From: Thomasclavelia sp. | GTDB taxonomy: Bacteria > Bacillota_I > Bacilli_A > Erysipelotrichales > Coprobacillaceae | DNA length: 33,226 bases | Reading direction: 5' to 3' | NCBI GenBank assembly: GCA_028749475.1 | Contig: JAQVWN010000020.1 | Location: 1-33,226, forward strand | Notes under the pieces: model-generated | The model's input: the letters and a program-made list of their open reading frames with translations, nothing else | Databases searched by the model: none | Told to the model about the DNA's origin: nothing | Translations under genes and position numbers: made by a program | Part shown: in pieces, positions 14,764 through 23,308 of the stretch | Layout: every line of letters starts with the position of its first letter | Numbering within the stretch: position 1 is the stretch's first letter

Positions 14764-15837
14764 ATGGATATTAAACACTTACTTAGAAATGAAATGAAAG
14801 ATGCAAGAGGTTATACTCCTGGAGGAACTCCTCTTCCACCAATACCTGATGGTATTACAGTTGCTAAACTAAATGCTAATGAAAATCAATTTGGCCCAAG
14901 TAAAAAAGTATGTGAGTATATGAAAAATAACTTAGAAGATATGTATTTATATCCTTTAAGTAAAGTTACAGAAGCTAGAAGAGCTATTGCTGAGTATTAT
15001 GGTTTTAATGAAGATAATATTAGTATAGCAGCTGGTAGTAGTTCTCTTATTTGTGGAATAGCTGATCTATTCCTTAATAAAGGTGATGAAGTATTAATCT
15101 CTTCACCAAGTTATGTAGCTTACTATTTAATGCCTGAAAGATATGGAGCTAAACTAATTGAAGTTGATAATAAAAACTTTGCTAGTGATATCGATGAACT
15201 ATTAAATAATATTAATGATAAAACTAAATTAGTTTGTATCGTTAATCCTAATAATCCAACTGGTGGTATTGTTAGTAATGAAATGATTAAAAAGTATATG
15301 GATAATGTTCCTGATGATGTTATTACGGTCATTGATGAAGCTTACTTTGAATGGATTGATGATGATTCATATGAAAGTGCTATGAAGTATGTAAAAGAAA
15401 ATAAAAATGTAATTGTCTTAAAGACTTTCTCAAAGATTTATGGTTTAGCTGGTCTTAGAGCTGGATTTGCTGTAAGTACTAAAGAAATTGTTGAAGAACT
15501 TCATAAGATTGAATTTAACTATGGTATTAATAGATTAGTTGCTGGAGCTATTCCGGTTGCTTTAGCTGATAAAGAGTATTTAGAAGCTTCTAGAGCTAAT
15601 AATACTACTGGTCGTAATTATATATATAATGAAATGAAAAAGATGGGTATCGAAGTAGAAATGTCTTACACTTCATTCTTATATTTCAAAACTAAAAAGG
15701 ATCCAAAAGAAGTATTATTAGATTTAAATCAAAAAGGTGTTAAGATTAGACCTTTTGGTGATTATTTAAGAGTAAGTATTGGACGTCCAGAACAAAATGA
15801 ACAATTTATAAAAGCTTTAAAAGAAATCTTAGGATAG
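14764..15837 (+). CDS. hisC: Histidinol-phosphate aminotransferase-like PLP enzyme
   Basis: The protein has 357 residues, normal for HisC. Fold-type I aminotransferase motifs: NANENQFGPS (38-46), NPNNPTGG (161-168), DEAYFEW (191-197), FSKIYGLAGLRAG (222-234) with PLP-binding Lys224, and a C-terminal Arg motif (RVSIG). It transfers an amino group between glutamate and histidinol phosphate or aromatic keto acids. No other his gene is nearby, so a broader aromatic or wall-related role cannot be excluded. Start ATG 14764 has GGAG 8 bases before it; a TACAAT (14716-14721) upstream may be the -10. Its TAG stop lies in the terminator stem. Confidence 0.82.
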   Translation: MDIKHLLRNEMKDARGYTPGGTPLPPIPDGITVAKLNANENQFGPSKKVCEYMKNNLEDMYLYPLSKVTEARRAIAEYYGFNEDNISIAAGSSSLICGIADLFLNKGDEVLISSPSYVAYYLMPERYGAKLIEVDNKNFASDIDELLNNINDKTKLVCIVNPNNPTGGIVSNEMIKKYMDNVPDDVITVIDEAYFEWIDDDSYESAMKYVKENKNVIVLKTFSKIYGLAGLRAGFAVSTKEIVEELHKIEFNYGINRLVAGAIPVALADKEYLEASRANNTTGRNYIYNEMKKMGIEVEMSYTSFLYFKTKKDPKEVLLDLNQKGVKIRPFGDYLRVSIGRPEQNEQFIKALKEILG

Positions 15838-15858
15838 ACTAACGTCTATCCTTTATTT
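15831..15858 (+). terminator. Terminator of hisC, overlapping its stop
   Basis: An 8-bp stem GGATAGAC/GTCTATCC (15832-15839 with 15844-15851) and 4-base loop is followed by TTTATTTAT. The hisC TAG is part of the stem. Confidence 0.8.
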
Positions 15859-15889
15859 ATGTTAATATATCTAATAAGAGGTGATTTAA

Positions 15890-16888
15890 ATGAATGTATT
15901 AATTGCAGGTGGAAATGGATATATCGGTTCACATATAACCGTTGAACTATTAAATAAAGGACATAACGTTATTGTAATAGATAACTTAGCTAATTCTAGA
16001 TTAGAAGTTCAAGATTACGTTGAGAAGATTACTGGTAAAAGAGCTAAGTTTTATCAATTCGATGTATTAGATGAAGATAAACTAGATCAAGTATTTAAAG
16101 AAAACAAAATTGATTCAATTATTCATGCTTGTGCATTTAAAGCTGTTGGTGAATCAGTAGAAAAACCAATTGAATATTATACTAATAATATTGGTACTAC
16201 TTTATCAATGGTTAAGATGATGGTTAAATATCATGTTTGTAATCTAGTCTTTTCATCTAGCGCCACAGTTTATGGTGACCCTAAAGAAGTGCCTATTAAA
16301 GAAGATAGTCCATTAGGTGAGACTACTAATCCTTATGGAGCTAGTAAAGCAATGATGGAAAGAATCCTAACTGATGTTTATAATGCTAACAAATGGATGT
16401 CAATTACGCTACTTAGATACTTTAATCCTATTGGAGCTCATGAATCTGGCTTAATTGGGGAAAACCCTAACGGAATACCTAATAACTTAATGCCTTATAT
16501 CATGAAGGTAGCTACTGGTGAACTTAAATGTTTAGGTGTATTTGGAGATGATTATGATACACCTGATGGTACTGGAGTTAGAGATTATATTCATGTCGTT
16601 GATTTAGCTAAGGGTCATCTTCTAGCTATTGAAAAGTATAATAAACCTGGTCTTCATATTACCAATCTAGGAACTGGTAAAGGATATAGTGTTTTAGATT
16701 TAGTTAAGACTTTTGAAAAAGTTAATAATGTAAAAATAAATTATGAAATAAAGGCTAGAAGACCTGGTGACATCGCAACTTGCTATGCTGATGCTAGCAA
16801 AGCTAGAGAAGAACTTGGTTGGATGGCTACTAAAACTATTGAAGATATGTGCCGTGATACATGGAATTATGCTAAAAAACAAATGTAA
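15890..16888 (+). CDS. galE: UDP-glucose 4-epimerase
   Basis: The protein has 332 residues, full length for the short-chain dehydrogenase family. NAD-binding GGNGYIG (7-13), DNLANS after strand 2, SSSATVYG (122-129) and the catalytic pair Tyr149-x3-Lys153 (NPYGASK) are intact, as are RYFNPIGAH and the sugar-binding RRPGD. It interconverts UDP-glucose and UDP-galactose (and perhaps the GlcNAc forms), supplying wall and capsule sugars. AGAGGTGA lies before the ATG. No gal operon genes adjoin it; the neighbouring units have their own terminator and promoter, so it is probably transcribed alone. Confidence 0.93.
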   Translation: MNVLIAGGNGYIGSHITVELLNKGHNVIVIDNLANSRLEVQDYVEKITGKRAKFYQFDVLDEDKLDQVFKENKIDSIIHACAFKAVGESVEKPIEYYTNNIGTTLSMVKMMVKYHVCNLVFSSSATVYGDPKEVPIKEDSPLGETTNPYGASKAMMERILTDVYNANKWMSITLLRYFNPIGAHESGLIGENPNGIPNNLMPYIMKVATGELKCLGVFGDDYDTPDGTGVRDYIHVVDLAKGHLLAIEKYNKPGLHITNLGTGKGYSVLDLVKTFEKVNNVKINYEIKARRPGDIATCYADASKAREELGWMATKTIEDMCRDTWNYAKKQM

Positions 16889-16890
16889 TG

Positions 16891-16919
16891 TTGTATTAAA
16901 ATCGATAATTTGATATTAT
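16891..16919 (+). promoter_or_regulatory. Promoter of the thioredoxin-fold gene
   Basis: -35 TTGTAT (16891-16896), 17-base spacer, -10 TATTAT (16914-16919) preceded by TGA, an extended -10. It starts right after the galE stop, so this gene has its own promoter. Confidence 0.65.
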
Positions 16920-16944
16920 TACGTGGTACTAGGAGGTTTTCGTA

Positions 16945-17376
16945 GTGAAAGAAAAATTTAAAAAGTTTTGGAAAGAAATAAGTGTTTTTGGTTTAGTATT
17001 TGTAGTGTTTATTGCATTATATGCATATAGACAATATGCTTTTCCTGAATATACAACTATTAGTGCATCTAAGTGTGTAGAAAAAATTAAAGACAAAGAT
17101 GATTTTGTTGTGGTAGTTGGTAGTGATAAAGATAATACTACTGTTGATTATCAAACAGTTATGCAAAAGTTTATTGAAAAACATCGTGGTAGTAAATTAT
17201 ATTACTGTAATATTTCATCTAAGAAAGATCAACCAGCTTGGGTTCAAAAAACATTTAATACTGAAAATGGAACAATTCCTCAAACATTCGTTGTAAAGAA
17301 TGGTAAAGTAAAAGTTTCTAAAGCAGGTTCATTATCATTCTCACGTTTAGTTGACTTATATGACAAACTAGATTAA
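16945..17376 (+). CDS. Membrane-anchored thioredoxin-fold protein lacking the CxxC
   Basis: The protein has 143 residues. A basic start and one membrane helix (about 12-28) are followed by a soluble domain outside the cell. The domain reads like thioredoxin: DFVVVVGSDKD strand and turn, helix, KLYYCNISSKK, and the cis-proline strand TIPQTFVVKNGK. At the active-site position there is SDKDNTT instead of CxxC, so it cannot be a dithiol oxidoreductase. Cysteines occur only at SKCVEK and YYCN. It resembles bacteriocin-accessory-like thioredoxin-fold proteins. Function is unknown. The start is GTG 16945, chosen for AGGAGG at 16931-16936. Confidence 0.7.
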   Translation: MKEKFKKFWKEISVFGLVFVVFIALYAYRQYAFPEYTTISASKCVEKIKDKDDFVVVVGSDKDNTTVDYQTVMQKFIEKHRGSKLYYCNISSKKDQPAWVQKTFNTENGTIPQTFVVKNGKVKVSKAGSLSFSRLVDLYDKLD

Positions 17377-17382
17377 GAAATT

Positions 17383-17416
17383 AAAAGATTGTATCAATTG
17401 ATACAATCTTTTTTTA
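17383..17416. terminator. Bidirectional terminator between thioredoxin-fold gene and alr
   Basis: A 14-bp perfect inverted repeat (AAAGATTGTATCAA, 17384-17397, with 17398-17411) has TTTTTT on the plus side and TTTTAATTT on the minus side. It lies between the converging genes. Confidence 0.85.
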
Positions 17417-18487
17417 TTTAAGATATATTCTTTCAACTCGATCAGATATCAAACAAAGAATTTCATATGAGATAGTATTTAAATCTTTAGCCATACTTTC
17501 TAGTGAAATATGATCTCCAAATATTTCAACCTTATCTCCTACTTTAATACTTTCATCTACTCTAACCATCATTTGATCCATACATACCCGACCAACTATT
17601 TCATAATATTTACCATTAATATAAACTTTTCTGCCTTGGTTAGCTCTAATAAAGCCATCAGCATAACCAATTGGTAAAGTAGCGATGAATTCGTCCTCAC
17701 TAGCCTTATAAGTAAGACCATAGCCAATTTTATCACCCTTATGAATTTTCTTTACTAAAACCACTTTAGTATATAAAGACATAACTTGTTTGAAGTCATT
17801 ATTTTCATTACCAGCTGGATCACATCCATACATTGTAATTCCAATTCGACCAAGATTAGATTTATCATCATGATGATAGTGCATAGCTGCGCTATTACAA
17901 CAATGAATATATTTAAACTTATGATCTCCAACAATATCATAAAACTTATTATATTGTTTTTGATATTCCTTTTCATCACCATCAGCTGTCGCAAAATGAG
18001 TAAAGACTCCTTCAACCACAAACTTATTTTTATCAATTGTTTTTAATAGTTCTTCAAATTCTTCTTTACTAGTTAAACCTATTCGATGCATTCCAGTATC
18101 TAATTTAATATGAACTTTTAAAGGTTTATCATCAATTAGTTTTTCTAGAACATGCATATATTCTAAAGAAACCATTGTAAGAGTAATATCATATTTAATT
18201 GCTAAATCTATTTCTTCTTTACTTGTTGGTACTGCTCCAAGTATTAAAATACCTTTATTAATATTATTTTCTCTTAACTTGATAGCTTCTGGTAAGGTTG
18301 CTACAGCGTACATTTTTATATAGTCCAAATCATTTAAATAACTAGCTACTTCTTTATAACCATGCCCATAGGCATTGGCTTTAATAACAGCCATTAATGG
18401 TTTATTAAATTCTGAATGAACTTTTTCAACATTATATTTTAATTTTTTTAAATCAACTACTGCATAAGTATCTCTTTTAAGTGACAT
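17414..18487 (-). CDS. alr: Alanine racemase
   Basis: The protein has 357 residues from the chosen start. PLP Lys36 lies in AVIKANAYGHG, the second catalytic residue is Tyr256 (KIGYGLTY), and RVCMDQMMV (about 300-308) closes the active site. KLDTGMHRIG and the FTHFATAD barrel strand are also intact. It makes D-alanine for peptidoglycan, so the cell has a wall. I chose ATG 18487 because GGAGG lies just before it; the upstream GTG at 18499 overlaps that site. An extended -10 (TGATATAAT) is upstream, so it has its own promoter. Confidence 0.95.
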   Translation of the reverse strand: MSLKRDTYAVVDLKKLKYNVEKVHSEFNKPLMAVIKANAYGHGYKEVASYLNDLDYIKMYAVATLPEAIKLRENNINKGILILGAVPTSKEEIDLAIKYDITLTMVSLEYMHVLEKLIDDKPLKVHIKLDTGMHRIGLTSKEEFEELLKTIDKNKFVVEGVFTHFATADGDEKEYQKQYNKFYDIVGDHKFKYIHCCNSAAMHYHHDDKSNLGRIGITMYGCDPAGNENNDFKQVMSLYTKVVLVKKIHKGDKIGYGLTYKASEDEFIATLPIGYADGFIRANQGRKVYINGKYYEIVGRVCMDQMMVRVDESIKVGDKVEIFGDHISLESMAKDLNTISYEILCLISDRVERIYLK

Positions 18488-18509
18488 GTTTGCCTCCACA
18501 TTCTTAAGT

Positions 18510-18518
18510 ATTATATCA
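18510..18518 (-). promoter_or_regulatory. Extended -10 promoter of alr
   Basis: Minus strand TGATATAAT: consensus TATAAT (18510-18515) with the TGn extension. No good -35 is visible; the T-rich tail of the upstream terminator occupies that space. Confidence 0.6.
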
Positions 18519-18523
18519 CATTA

Positions 18524-18542
18524 AAAAAGATGGGACATCTTA
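18524..18542 (-). terminator. Terminator of the lipoprotein-deoD-HAD operon
   Basis: Minus strand: stem AAGATG/CATCTT with a 3-base loop and a TTTTTT tail. It starts at the stop codon of the HAD gene. Confidence 0.7.
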
Positions 18543-19157
18543 ATATATAAACTTTGACATCTTTCCATCTTTTGTATCTATTCTTATCCGATGTTTAACT
18601 AAATTCAACATTGGAATATCAGATTTAGAATCTGAATAAGCATAAGAATTATTGTAATCAATAGAAATATGGTTATCTAATAATACTTCATTTATCCTTA
18701 TTACTTTTTCATTATCTTTGCAATTTAGACCAATCATTCGACCACTAAGTTTACCATCAATATCTAATGTTCTAGTTCCAATAATCTTATCGACTGGTAA
18801 CTTACAATATTTAAGATATGCTTCTACTGAAGCACTACAAATAATAATATAATAACCTTCTTCATGTAATTCTTTAATTCTTTCTACGACATTATCATAA
18901 TAATGAATAGCTACTTTACTGTCATAAAATTCTTCTATTTCTTCTTCACTCATTTTATCTATTGGAAATAACCATTTTGTTTTAGCAGCATTTATTTTAC
19001 AAAAGTGCAATAAATAACCAATATATAATATTCCCACTTGTAGTAATCTAAAAACTGATAAAGGATGTTTTTTTATATAGTAGCTTAGTAAATAACTACC
19101 ACTATCTCCATGAATAATAGTTCGATCAAAATCAAACAAAGCAACTTTAGTCTTCAA
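18540..19157 (-). CDS. HAD-IB family phosphatase (SerB-like)
   Basis: The protein has 205 residues. HAD motifs: LFDFDRTI (nucleophile Asp9, acid Asp11), IIICSAS (motif II), Lys in the NEKVIRINE region (motif III), and AYSDSKSDIPML (motif IV). The helical cap between motifs I and II makes it subclass IB, relatives of phosphoserine phosphatase; it keeps long aromatic/basic helices (YLLSYYIKKHPLSVFRLLQV) that could touch the membrane. I chose TTG 19157 because GGAGG lies 6 bases before it; the TTG at 19163 abuts the site. It overlaps the end of deoD, so translation is coupled. The substrate is unknown. Confidence 0.8.
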   Translation of the reverse strand: MKTKVALFDFDRTIIHGDSGSYLLSYYIKKHPLSVFRLLQVGILYIGYLLHFCKINAAKTKWLFPIDKMSEEEIEEFYDSKVAIHYYDNVVERIKELHEEGYYIIICSASVEAYLKYCKLPVDKIIGTRTLDIDGKLSGRMIGLNCKDNEKVIRINEVLLDNHISIDYNNSYAYSDSKSDIPMLNLVKHRIRIDTKDGKMSKFIY

Positions 19158-19857
19158 GGGCAACCTCCAAAGCTATTTCCATCATATCAGTGAAGGACTT
19201 TTGTCTTTCTTGTGGAGTTGTAGGTGTTTCCTTAGCTACAACACTATCGGAAACAGTAAATATTCCTAAGGCTTTTTTTCCTAGATAGGCCGCAGTACAA
19301 AATAAAGCATATGATTCCATTTCCACTGCTAAACATCCCATTTTACCCCAGTCTTCATTATGATTAGTAGCACCATAAAAAACATCACTACTAAAAACAT
19401 TTCCAACATAATACTTTAGTTTCATTTCTTTAGCTTTTGTAACAGCTTTTTCTAATAAACTATATGAAGAAATAGCTGAAAAAGTTCCTGGTAATTCATA
19501 TTGGTTAGCCCAATTACTATCAGTACAAGCTCCTTGAGCAATAATAACATCTTTAATATGAATATCTTTTTGCATTGAACCGCAAGTACCAACTCTTATA
19601 ATGTTTTCAACATCATAAAAGTTATATAGTTCATAACAATATATCCCTATTGATGGCATTCCCATTCCAGAGCCCATAACTGATACTTTGTGACCTTTAT
19701 ATTCTCCAGTATAACCAAACATATTTCTTACAGCGTTAAACTGGTGAACATTTTCTAAATAAGTTTCAGCAATAAATTTGGCTCTTAAAGGATCTCCTGG
19801 CATTAATACTGTTTTGGCAATATCTCCTTTAACTGCTTCATTATGTGGTGTAGACAT
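19147..19857 (-). CDS. deoD: Purine-nucleoside phosphorylase DeoD
   Basis: The protein has 236 residues, normal for the hexameric DeoD type. It cleaves purine nucleosides with phosphate. Motifs: PHNEA (His5), LMPGDPLRAKFIAE (phosphate-binding GDP), MGSGMGMPSIGIY, RVGTCGS, VEMES and TVSDSVV with the catalytic Asp204. Its AAGGAGA site follows the lipoprotein stop by a few bases, and its 3' end overlaps the HAD-IB gene. The three form one operon. Confidence 0.96.
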   Translation of the reverse strand: MSTPHNEAVKGDIAKTVLMPGDPLRAKFIAETYLENVHQFNAVRNMFGYTGEYKGHKVSVMGSGMGMPSIGIYCYELYNFYDVENIIRVGTCGSMQKDIHIKDVIIAQGACTDSNWANQYELPGTFSAISSYSLLEKAVTKAKEMKLKYYVGNVFSSDVFYGATNHNEDWGKMGCLAVEMESYALFCTAAYLGKKALGIFTVSDSVVAKETPTTPQERQKSFTDMMEIALEVALED

Positions 19858-19868
19858 ATCTTTCTCCT

Positions 19869-20324
19869 TTATTTGAAGTAATAGACGGTTTCATCATCAG
19901 CCATCTTCTTTACTTTTTTTCCTCTTAAGATTTTAGATAAATTATCAACATAGTCATCTTTATCTCCTACTCCTAAGATTGCAACATAATTATCAACTAC
20001 AACAAATGGACCATAACCATAATCATCATTATCAAAGTTATCGATTTTAGCTATTATTTCATCATAGACGGTTTTAACTTCATTATTATTAGAATCATCA
20101 TCCATATCATAACCTTTATAAGTCATATGGGATTTAAATTCTTTTTTGATTACTGGTAAAACATCTTTTTTAAAGTGTTTGCAGTTGCTACAATCATTAA
20201 GGTAGAAATAAGTCATAGTGTAGTTTTTAGTATATTTATATTTAGGTCTGCTTACTTCATTACTACAGCCTACTAAAGTAATAGTAAGAAGAACTACAGT
20301 AAGTATTGAAATTACTCTTTTCAT
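19869..20324 (-). CDS. Thioredoxin-fold lipoprotein with CxxC
   Basis: The protein has 151 residues. The signal peptide has a basic start (MKR), a hydrophobic core (ISILTVVLLTITLV) and a lipobox LVGC (Cys20), so it is anchored outside the membrane. The mature part has YFYLNDCSNCKHFKKDVLP, a CxxC of thioredoxin type, and a Pro-containing strand GYGPFVVVDN in the cis-Pro position. It could catalyse thiol-disulfide exchange on exported proteins. The link to deoD (gap 11 bases) appears organisational. Upstream, an AT-rich segment holds TATAAT before a GAGG site. The redox partner is unknown. Confidence 0.8.
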   Translation of the reverse strand: MKRVISILTVVLLTITLVGCSNEVSRPKYKYTKNYTMTYFYLNDCSNCKHFKKDVLPVIKKEFKSHMTYKGYDMDDDSNNNEVKTVYDEIIAKIDNFDNDDYGYGPFVVVDNYVAILGVGDKDDYVDNLSKILRGKKVKKMADDETVYYFK

Positions 20325-20359
20325 ATAAACCTCACTTAATCATTATAATATAATAACAT

Positions 20360-20392
20360 TAATAAAAAAGCTATTAATCTTTAATAGCTTTA
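20360..20392 (-). terminator. Terminator of aroD, overlapping its stop
   Basis: Minus strand: an 11-bp stem AAAGCTATTAA/TTAATAGCTTT with a 3-base loop and a TTTATTAAT tail. The aroD TAA lies in the stem-loop. Confidence 0.8.
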
Positions 20393-21138
20393 TGTACTAT
20401 ATTAAGTACTGTTTTTAAATCTTTATAATCTATTTGACCAGGAGCTGAACAGTCACCATCACATCCGAAGGTAATTGCACTTCCAATAGTCTCTCCTAAT
20501 AATCTAGTAGCTATTCCTATCTTAGACATACTTATCGCCACAATTGGCTTTTTGTATTCTTTAGAAGCATAGTCAGATATTTCTAAAACGCTTAAGACAT
20601 CATTTATATTTTCAGGCATCATAGCTATTTTATATATATCAGCTTTATAAGATTCCATTTGATCAAATTTTTGAATTATTGAATCTCTTTGATTGGTCAT
20701 ATCAAAATCATGGAATGAAATTAAAATCTTCATATCATTACTATGACAGGCTTCTTCTAAATCAATCAACATATTAGCCCCTAGATTTAGTTCAATATCG
20801 AAAATATCAAAAGCTTTTGATTCAATAGCTTTTAAGTATAAATCTTTATAAGCCGGTTTTTCGATATCAGCCTTTCCGCCTTCTTTAAGAGTACGGCATG
20901 TGAAAATAATTGGTTTAACTATATTTAAAGACTTTATAGTCTTAAATAAATTATCTATTGAATTTTGATTATTTAATTCTTCAAAATAGTCTATTCTAAA
21001 TTCAATTAAATCAATATCTTTATTATTTAGTTTATTAAATCGATCAATAATATCATAGTGAGTTGCTGAAGTAATTGGTACACATACTTTTGGTAATCCT
21101 TCACCTATTCTAACATTTTTGACTTCACATATTTCCAT
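20374..21138 (-). CDS. aroD: 3-dehydroquinate dehydratase, type I
   Basis: The protein has 254 residues from the chosen start, close to the family norm. Active-site features: EFRID (46-50), FTCRT (79-83), His143 in SFHDFD and Schiff-base Lys170 in YKIAMMP, plus the C-terminal GSAITFGC and SAPGQID. It converts 3-dehydroquinate to 3-dehydroshikimate. The frame could begin at 21174, but a TGCTAGAAT-type extended -10 lies in that extra part. ATG 21138 also starts the typical VKNVRIGEG, so I prefer it despite a weak ribosome site (GGTGA). No other shikimate genes adjoin it. Confidence 0.93.
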   Translation of the reverse strand: MEICEVKNVRIGEGLPKVCVPITSATHYDIIDRFNKLNNKDIDLIEFRIDYFEELNNQNSIDNLFKTIKSLNIVKPIIFTCRTLKEGGKADIEKPAYKDLYLKAIESKAFDIFDIELNLGANMLIDLEEACHSNDMKILISFHDFDMTNQRDSIIQKFDQMESYKADIYKIAMMPENINDVLSVLEISDYASKEYKKPIVAISMSKIGIATRLLGETIGSAITFGCDGDCSAPGQIDYKDLKTVLNIVHKAIKD

Positions 21139-21164
21139 TAATTCATTCACCAACTTTCTTAGAT

Positions 21165-21173
21165 ATTCTAGCA
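21165..21173 (-). promoter_or_regulatory. Extended -10 of aroD
   Basis: Minus strand TGCTAGAAT: TAGAAT (21165-21170) with the TGn extension. It lies 27 bases upstream of the preferred start, and there is no clear -35. Confidence 0.45.
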
Positions 21174-21200
21174 CATTTGTAGTAGAATCTATACCTTTTT

Positions 21201-21233
21201 TTTACGAAAAAGAAGATGCTAAGCATCTTCTTT
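21201..21233 (-). terminator. Terminator of the V-ATPase operon
   Basis: Minus strand: an 11-bp stem AAAGAAGATGC/GCATCTTCTTT (21209-21219 with 21223-21233) and 3-base loop, then TTCG and a run of eight A-rich bases. The TAG of the last gene is in the loop. The direct tail is short (TTT), so efficiency is uncertain. Confidence 0.7.
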
Positions 21234-21854
21234 GTTTAATTCTTTTTGAGCTTTTTGTTCCTTGATTACTTTTTGACGAGAGAATTCTTCTCTTTCTTTT
21301 TCTTCTAAGGAATCTGATATAAATTTAGAAGTAGCTTGTAAGTTAGGAATAGAGATATTTTTTAGAGCATTAGCTCTTTTTTGAGTCTTTCTAATTGAGT
21401 TAGCTAGACGATATACACTATTTTCAACTTGAGCTAATTTGACAGTTAATTCTTTTACATGATAGAAGCATTCATAAGCATAGTCTACTTTAGAATTAGT
21501 AGTTTCCATATTGTAACTACAAACCATAGGAGGTTTAGAGTAATCTATTTTTGGTATTTCAACTCCCATAACTGATCTATAGGCAATACTTAAACCATAA
21601 TCTACTGGTGTATCATTAACAGAGTCTGTAATGATACCCATTGACATATTAGCTTCTTCTAGTGCTTCATAAGCCTTTTGATAAGAATCAGTAATTTGGT
21701 CACGGACTTCTTTTACATCATCTAACAAAGACATCATTTCTTTTATTAGGATATTTCTTTTTTTGTCCATTAAGTCATATCCATTATTTGCAAGTTCTAA
21801 AGACTTTTTGGTAGCCATTAGGTTACCTTTAGTTGGTACGACTTTTATAGCCAT
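21219..21854 (-). CDS. ntpD: V/A-type ATPase subunit D (central rotor stalk)
   Basis: The protein has 211 residues, full length. Two long coiled helices (about 10-70 and 125-200) form the rotor shaft; KVVPTKGNLMATKKSLELA and the C-terminal RRANALKNISIPNL-type segment (here KRANALKNISIPNLQA) are family hallmarks. It turns inside the A3B3 head and passes torque to the K ring. It starts 2 bases after the subunit B stop and is the last gene of the operon. Confidence 0.95.
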   Translation of the reverse strand: MAIKVVPTKGNLMATKKSLELANNGYDLMDKKRNILIKEMMSLLDDVKEVRDQITDSYQKAYEALEEANMSMGIITDSVNDTPVDYGLSIAYRSVMGVEIPKIDYSKPPMVCSYNMETTNSKVDYAYECFYHVKELTVKLAQVENSVYRLANSIRKTQKRANALKNISIPNLQATSKFISDSLEEKEREEFSRQKVIKEQKAQKELNKEDA

Positions 21855-21856
21855 AA

Positions 21857-23296
21857 TTACTCACCCTTTTCTAATTCTTTAATAATCTTTTCTTCTTTAA
21901 TATTAAATCTCATTACTGCTTTTTGATGATCATAATGTTCATCTAATAATTTATCATCAACACGATCTAGAGCATTTCTAGGAAGAGTACTTACTAAGTC
22001 CCATCCAAGATCAAGTGTTTCTTCAATACTTCTATTTTCATCAAAACCTTGATTTAAGAAATATTGTTCAAATAATTTACCAAATTCTAGATAAGAACGA
22101 TCTAAATCAGATAATTCATCTTCTCCAATTACTGATGTTAAAGATTTTACATCTTGAACATAGGCATAACATGCAAATAATTGGTTAGCGATATCTTGGT
22201 GGTCAGCTCTTGTATAACCTTCCCCAATACCATCTTTCATTAAACGAGAAAGTGATGGTAAAACACCAACTGGTGGATAAATACCAGCTGCATCTAATTC
22301 ACTATCTAAAGATATTTGACCTTCAGTAATATAACCAGTTAAGTCAGGTACTGGATGAGTAATGTCGTTATTAGGCATTGTAAGGATTGGTATTTGAGTT
22401 ACTGAACCTTTAGCATCCTTAATGATCCCAGCTCTTTCATATAAACTAGCTAAATCTGAATATAAGTAACCTGGATATCCTTTACGTCCAGGAATTTCTC
22501 CTTTACTTGAAGAGAATTCACGAAGTGCTTCACAGTATGAAGTAATATCAGTATATATTGCAAGTACATGCATATCTTGTTCATAAGCAAGATATTCAGC
22601 AGCTGTAAGTGCACAACGAGGAGTAAGTGTTCTTTCGATAATTGGGTCATTAGAAAGGTTTAAGAACATAACAACTCTTTCCATAACTCCAGCTTCCTTA
22701 AAAGATCTTTTAAAGTAGTTAGCAGTATCGTTAGTAACCCCCATTGCTGCAAAGACAATCGCAAATCCTTTACCATCATCATCAGCAACTTTAGCTTGTT
22801 TAACAATTTGAACTGCAAGTCGATCATGAGGAAGTCCAGATCCTGAGAAGATTGGTAACTTTTGTCCTCTGATTAAAGTTGCAAGACAATCGATAGATGA
22901 TATTCCTGTATTAATATAGTTACGAGGATATACCCTACTTACTGGATTTAATGGTAAACCATTAATATCCATTGTTTTGTTTGCATATATTTCACCTAAA
23001 CCATCAATTGGTTTACCAGCTCCAGAGAATACTCTTCCAAGTATTTCTTTAGAAACTGGAAGTTCCATTGGGTGACCAACTAATCTTGTTTTAGTGTTTT
23101 GAAGAGATAAGTCGTTAGTTCCTTCAAAAACTTGAATTACGGCTTTTTCTCCTTCTATTTGAACGATTCTTCCACTTCTAGTAGAACCGTCTTTCATTTG
23201 TATTTCTACCATTTCATCGTAAGAGGCGTTTTTAACGTGATCTAGAACGACTAATGATCCATTGATTTCATTTAATCCAACATATTGTAATGCCAT
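21857..23296 (-). CDS. ntpB: V/A-type ATPase subunit B
   Basis: The protein has 479 residues. It is the non-catalytic nucleotide-binding subunit: the P-loop is degenerate ([11 protein letters not shown]), as expected for B. Intact blocks include [49 protein letters not shown] and [28 protein letters not shown]. Alternates with subunit A in the hexameric head and supplies the Arg that completes A's sites. The spacing to its neighbours is 2 and 12 bases. Confidence 0.97.
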   Translation of the reverse strand: MALQYVGLNEINGSLVVLDHVKNASYDEMVEIQMKDGSTRSGRIVQIEGEKAVIQVFEGTNDLSLQNTKTRLVGHPMELPVSKEILGRVFSGAGKPIDGLGEIYANKTMDINGLPLNPVSRVYPRNYINTGISSIDCLATLIRGQKLPIFSGSGLPHDRLAVQIVKQAKVADDDGKGFAIVFAAMGVTNDTANYFKRSFKEAGVMERVVMFLNLSNDPIIERTLTPRCALTAAEYLAYEQDMHVLAIYTDITSYCEALREFSSSKGEIPGRKGYPGYLYSDLASLYERAGIIKDAKGSVTQIPILTMPNNDITHPVPDLTGYITEGQISLDSELDAAGIYPPVGVLPSLSRLMKDGIGEGYTRADHQDIANQLFACYAYVQDVKSLTSVIGEDELSDLDRSYLEFGKLFEQYFLNQGFDENRSIEETLDLGWDLVSTLPRNALDRVDDKLLDEHYDHQKAVMRFNIKEEKIIKELEKGE

Positions 23297-23308
23297 TCTA
23301 TTTCCTCC

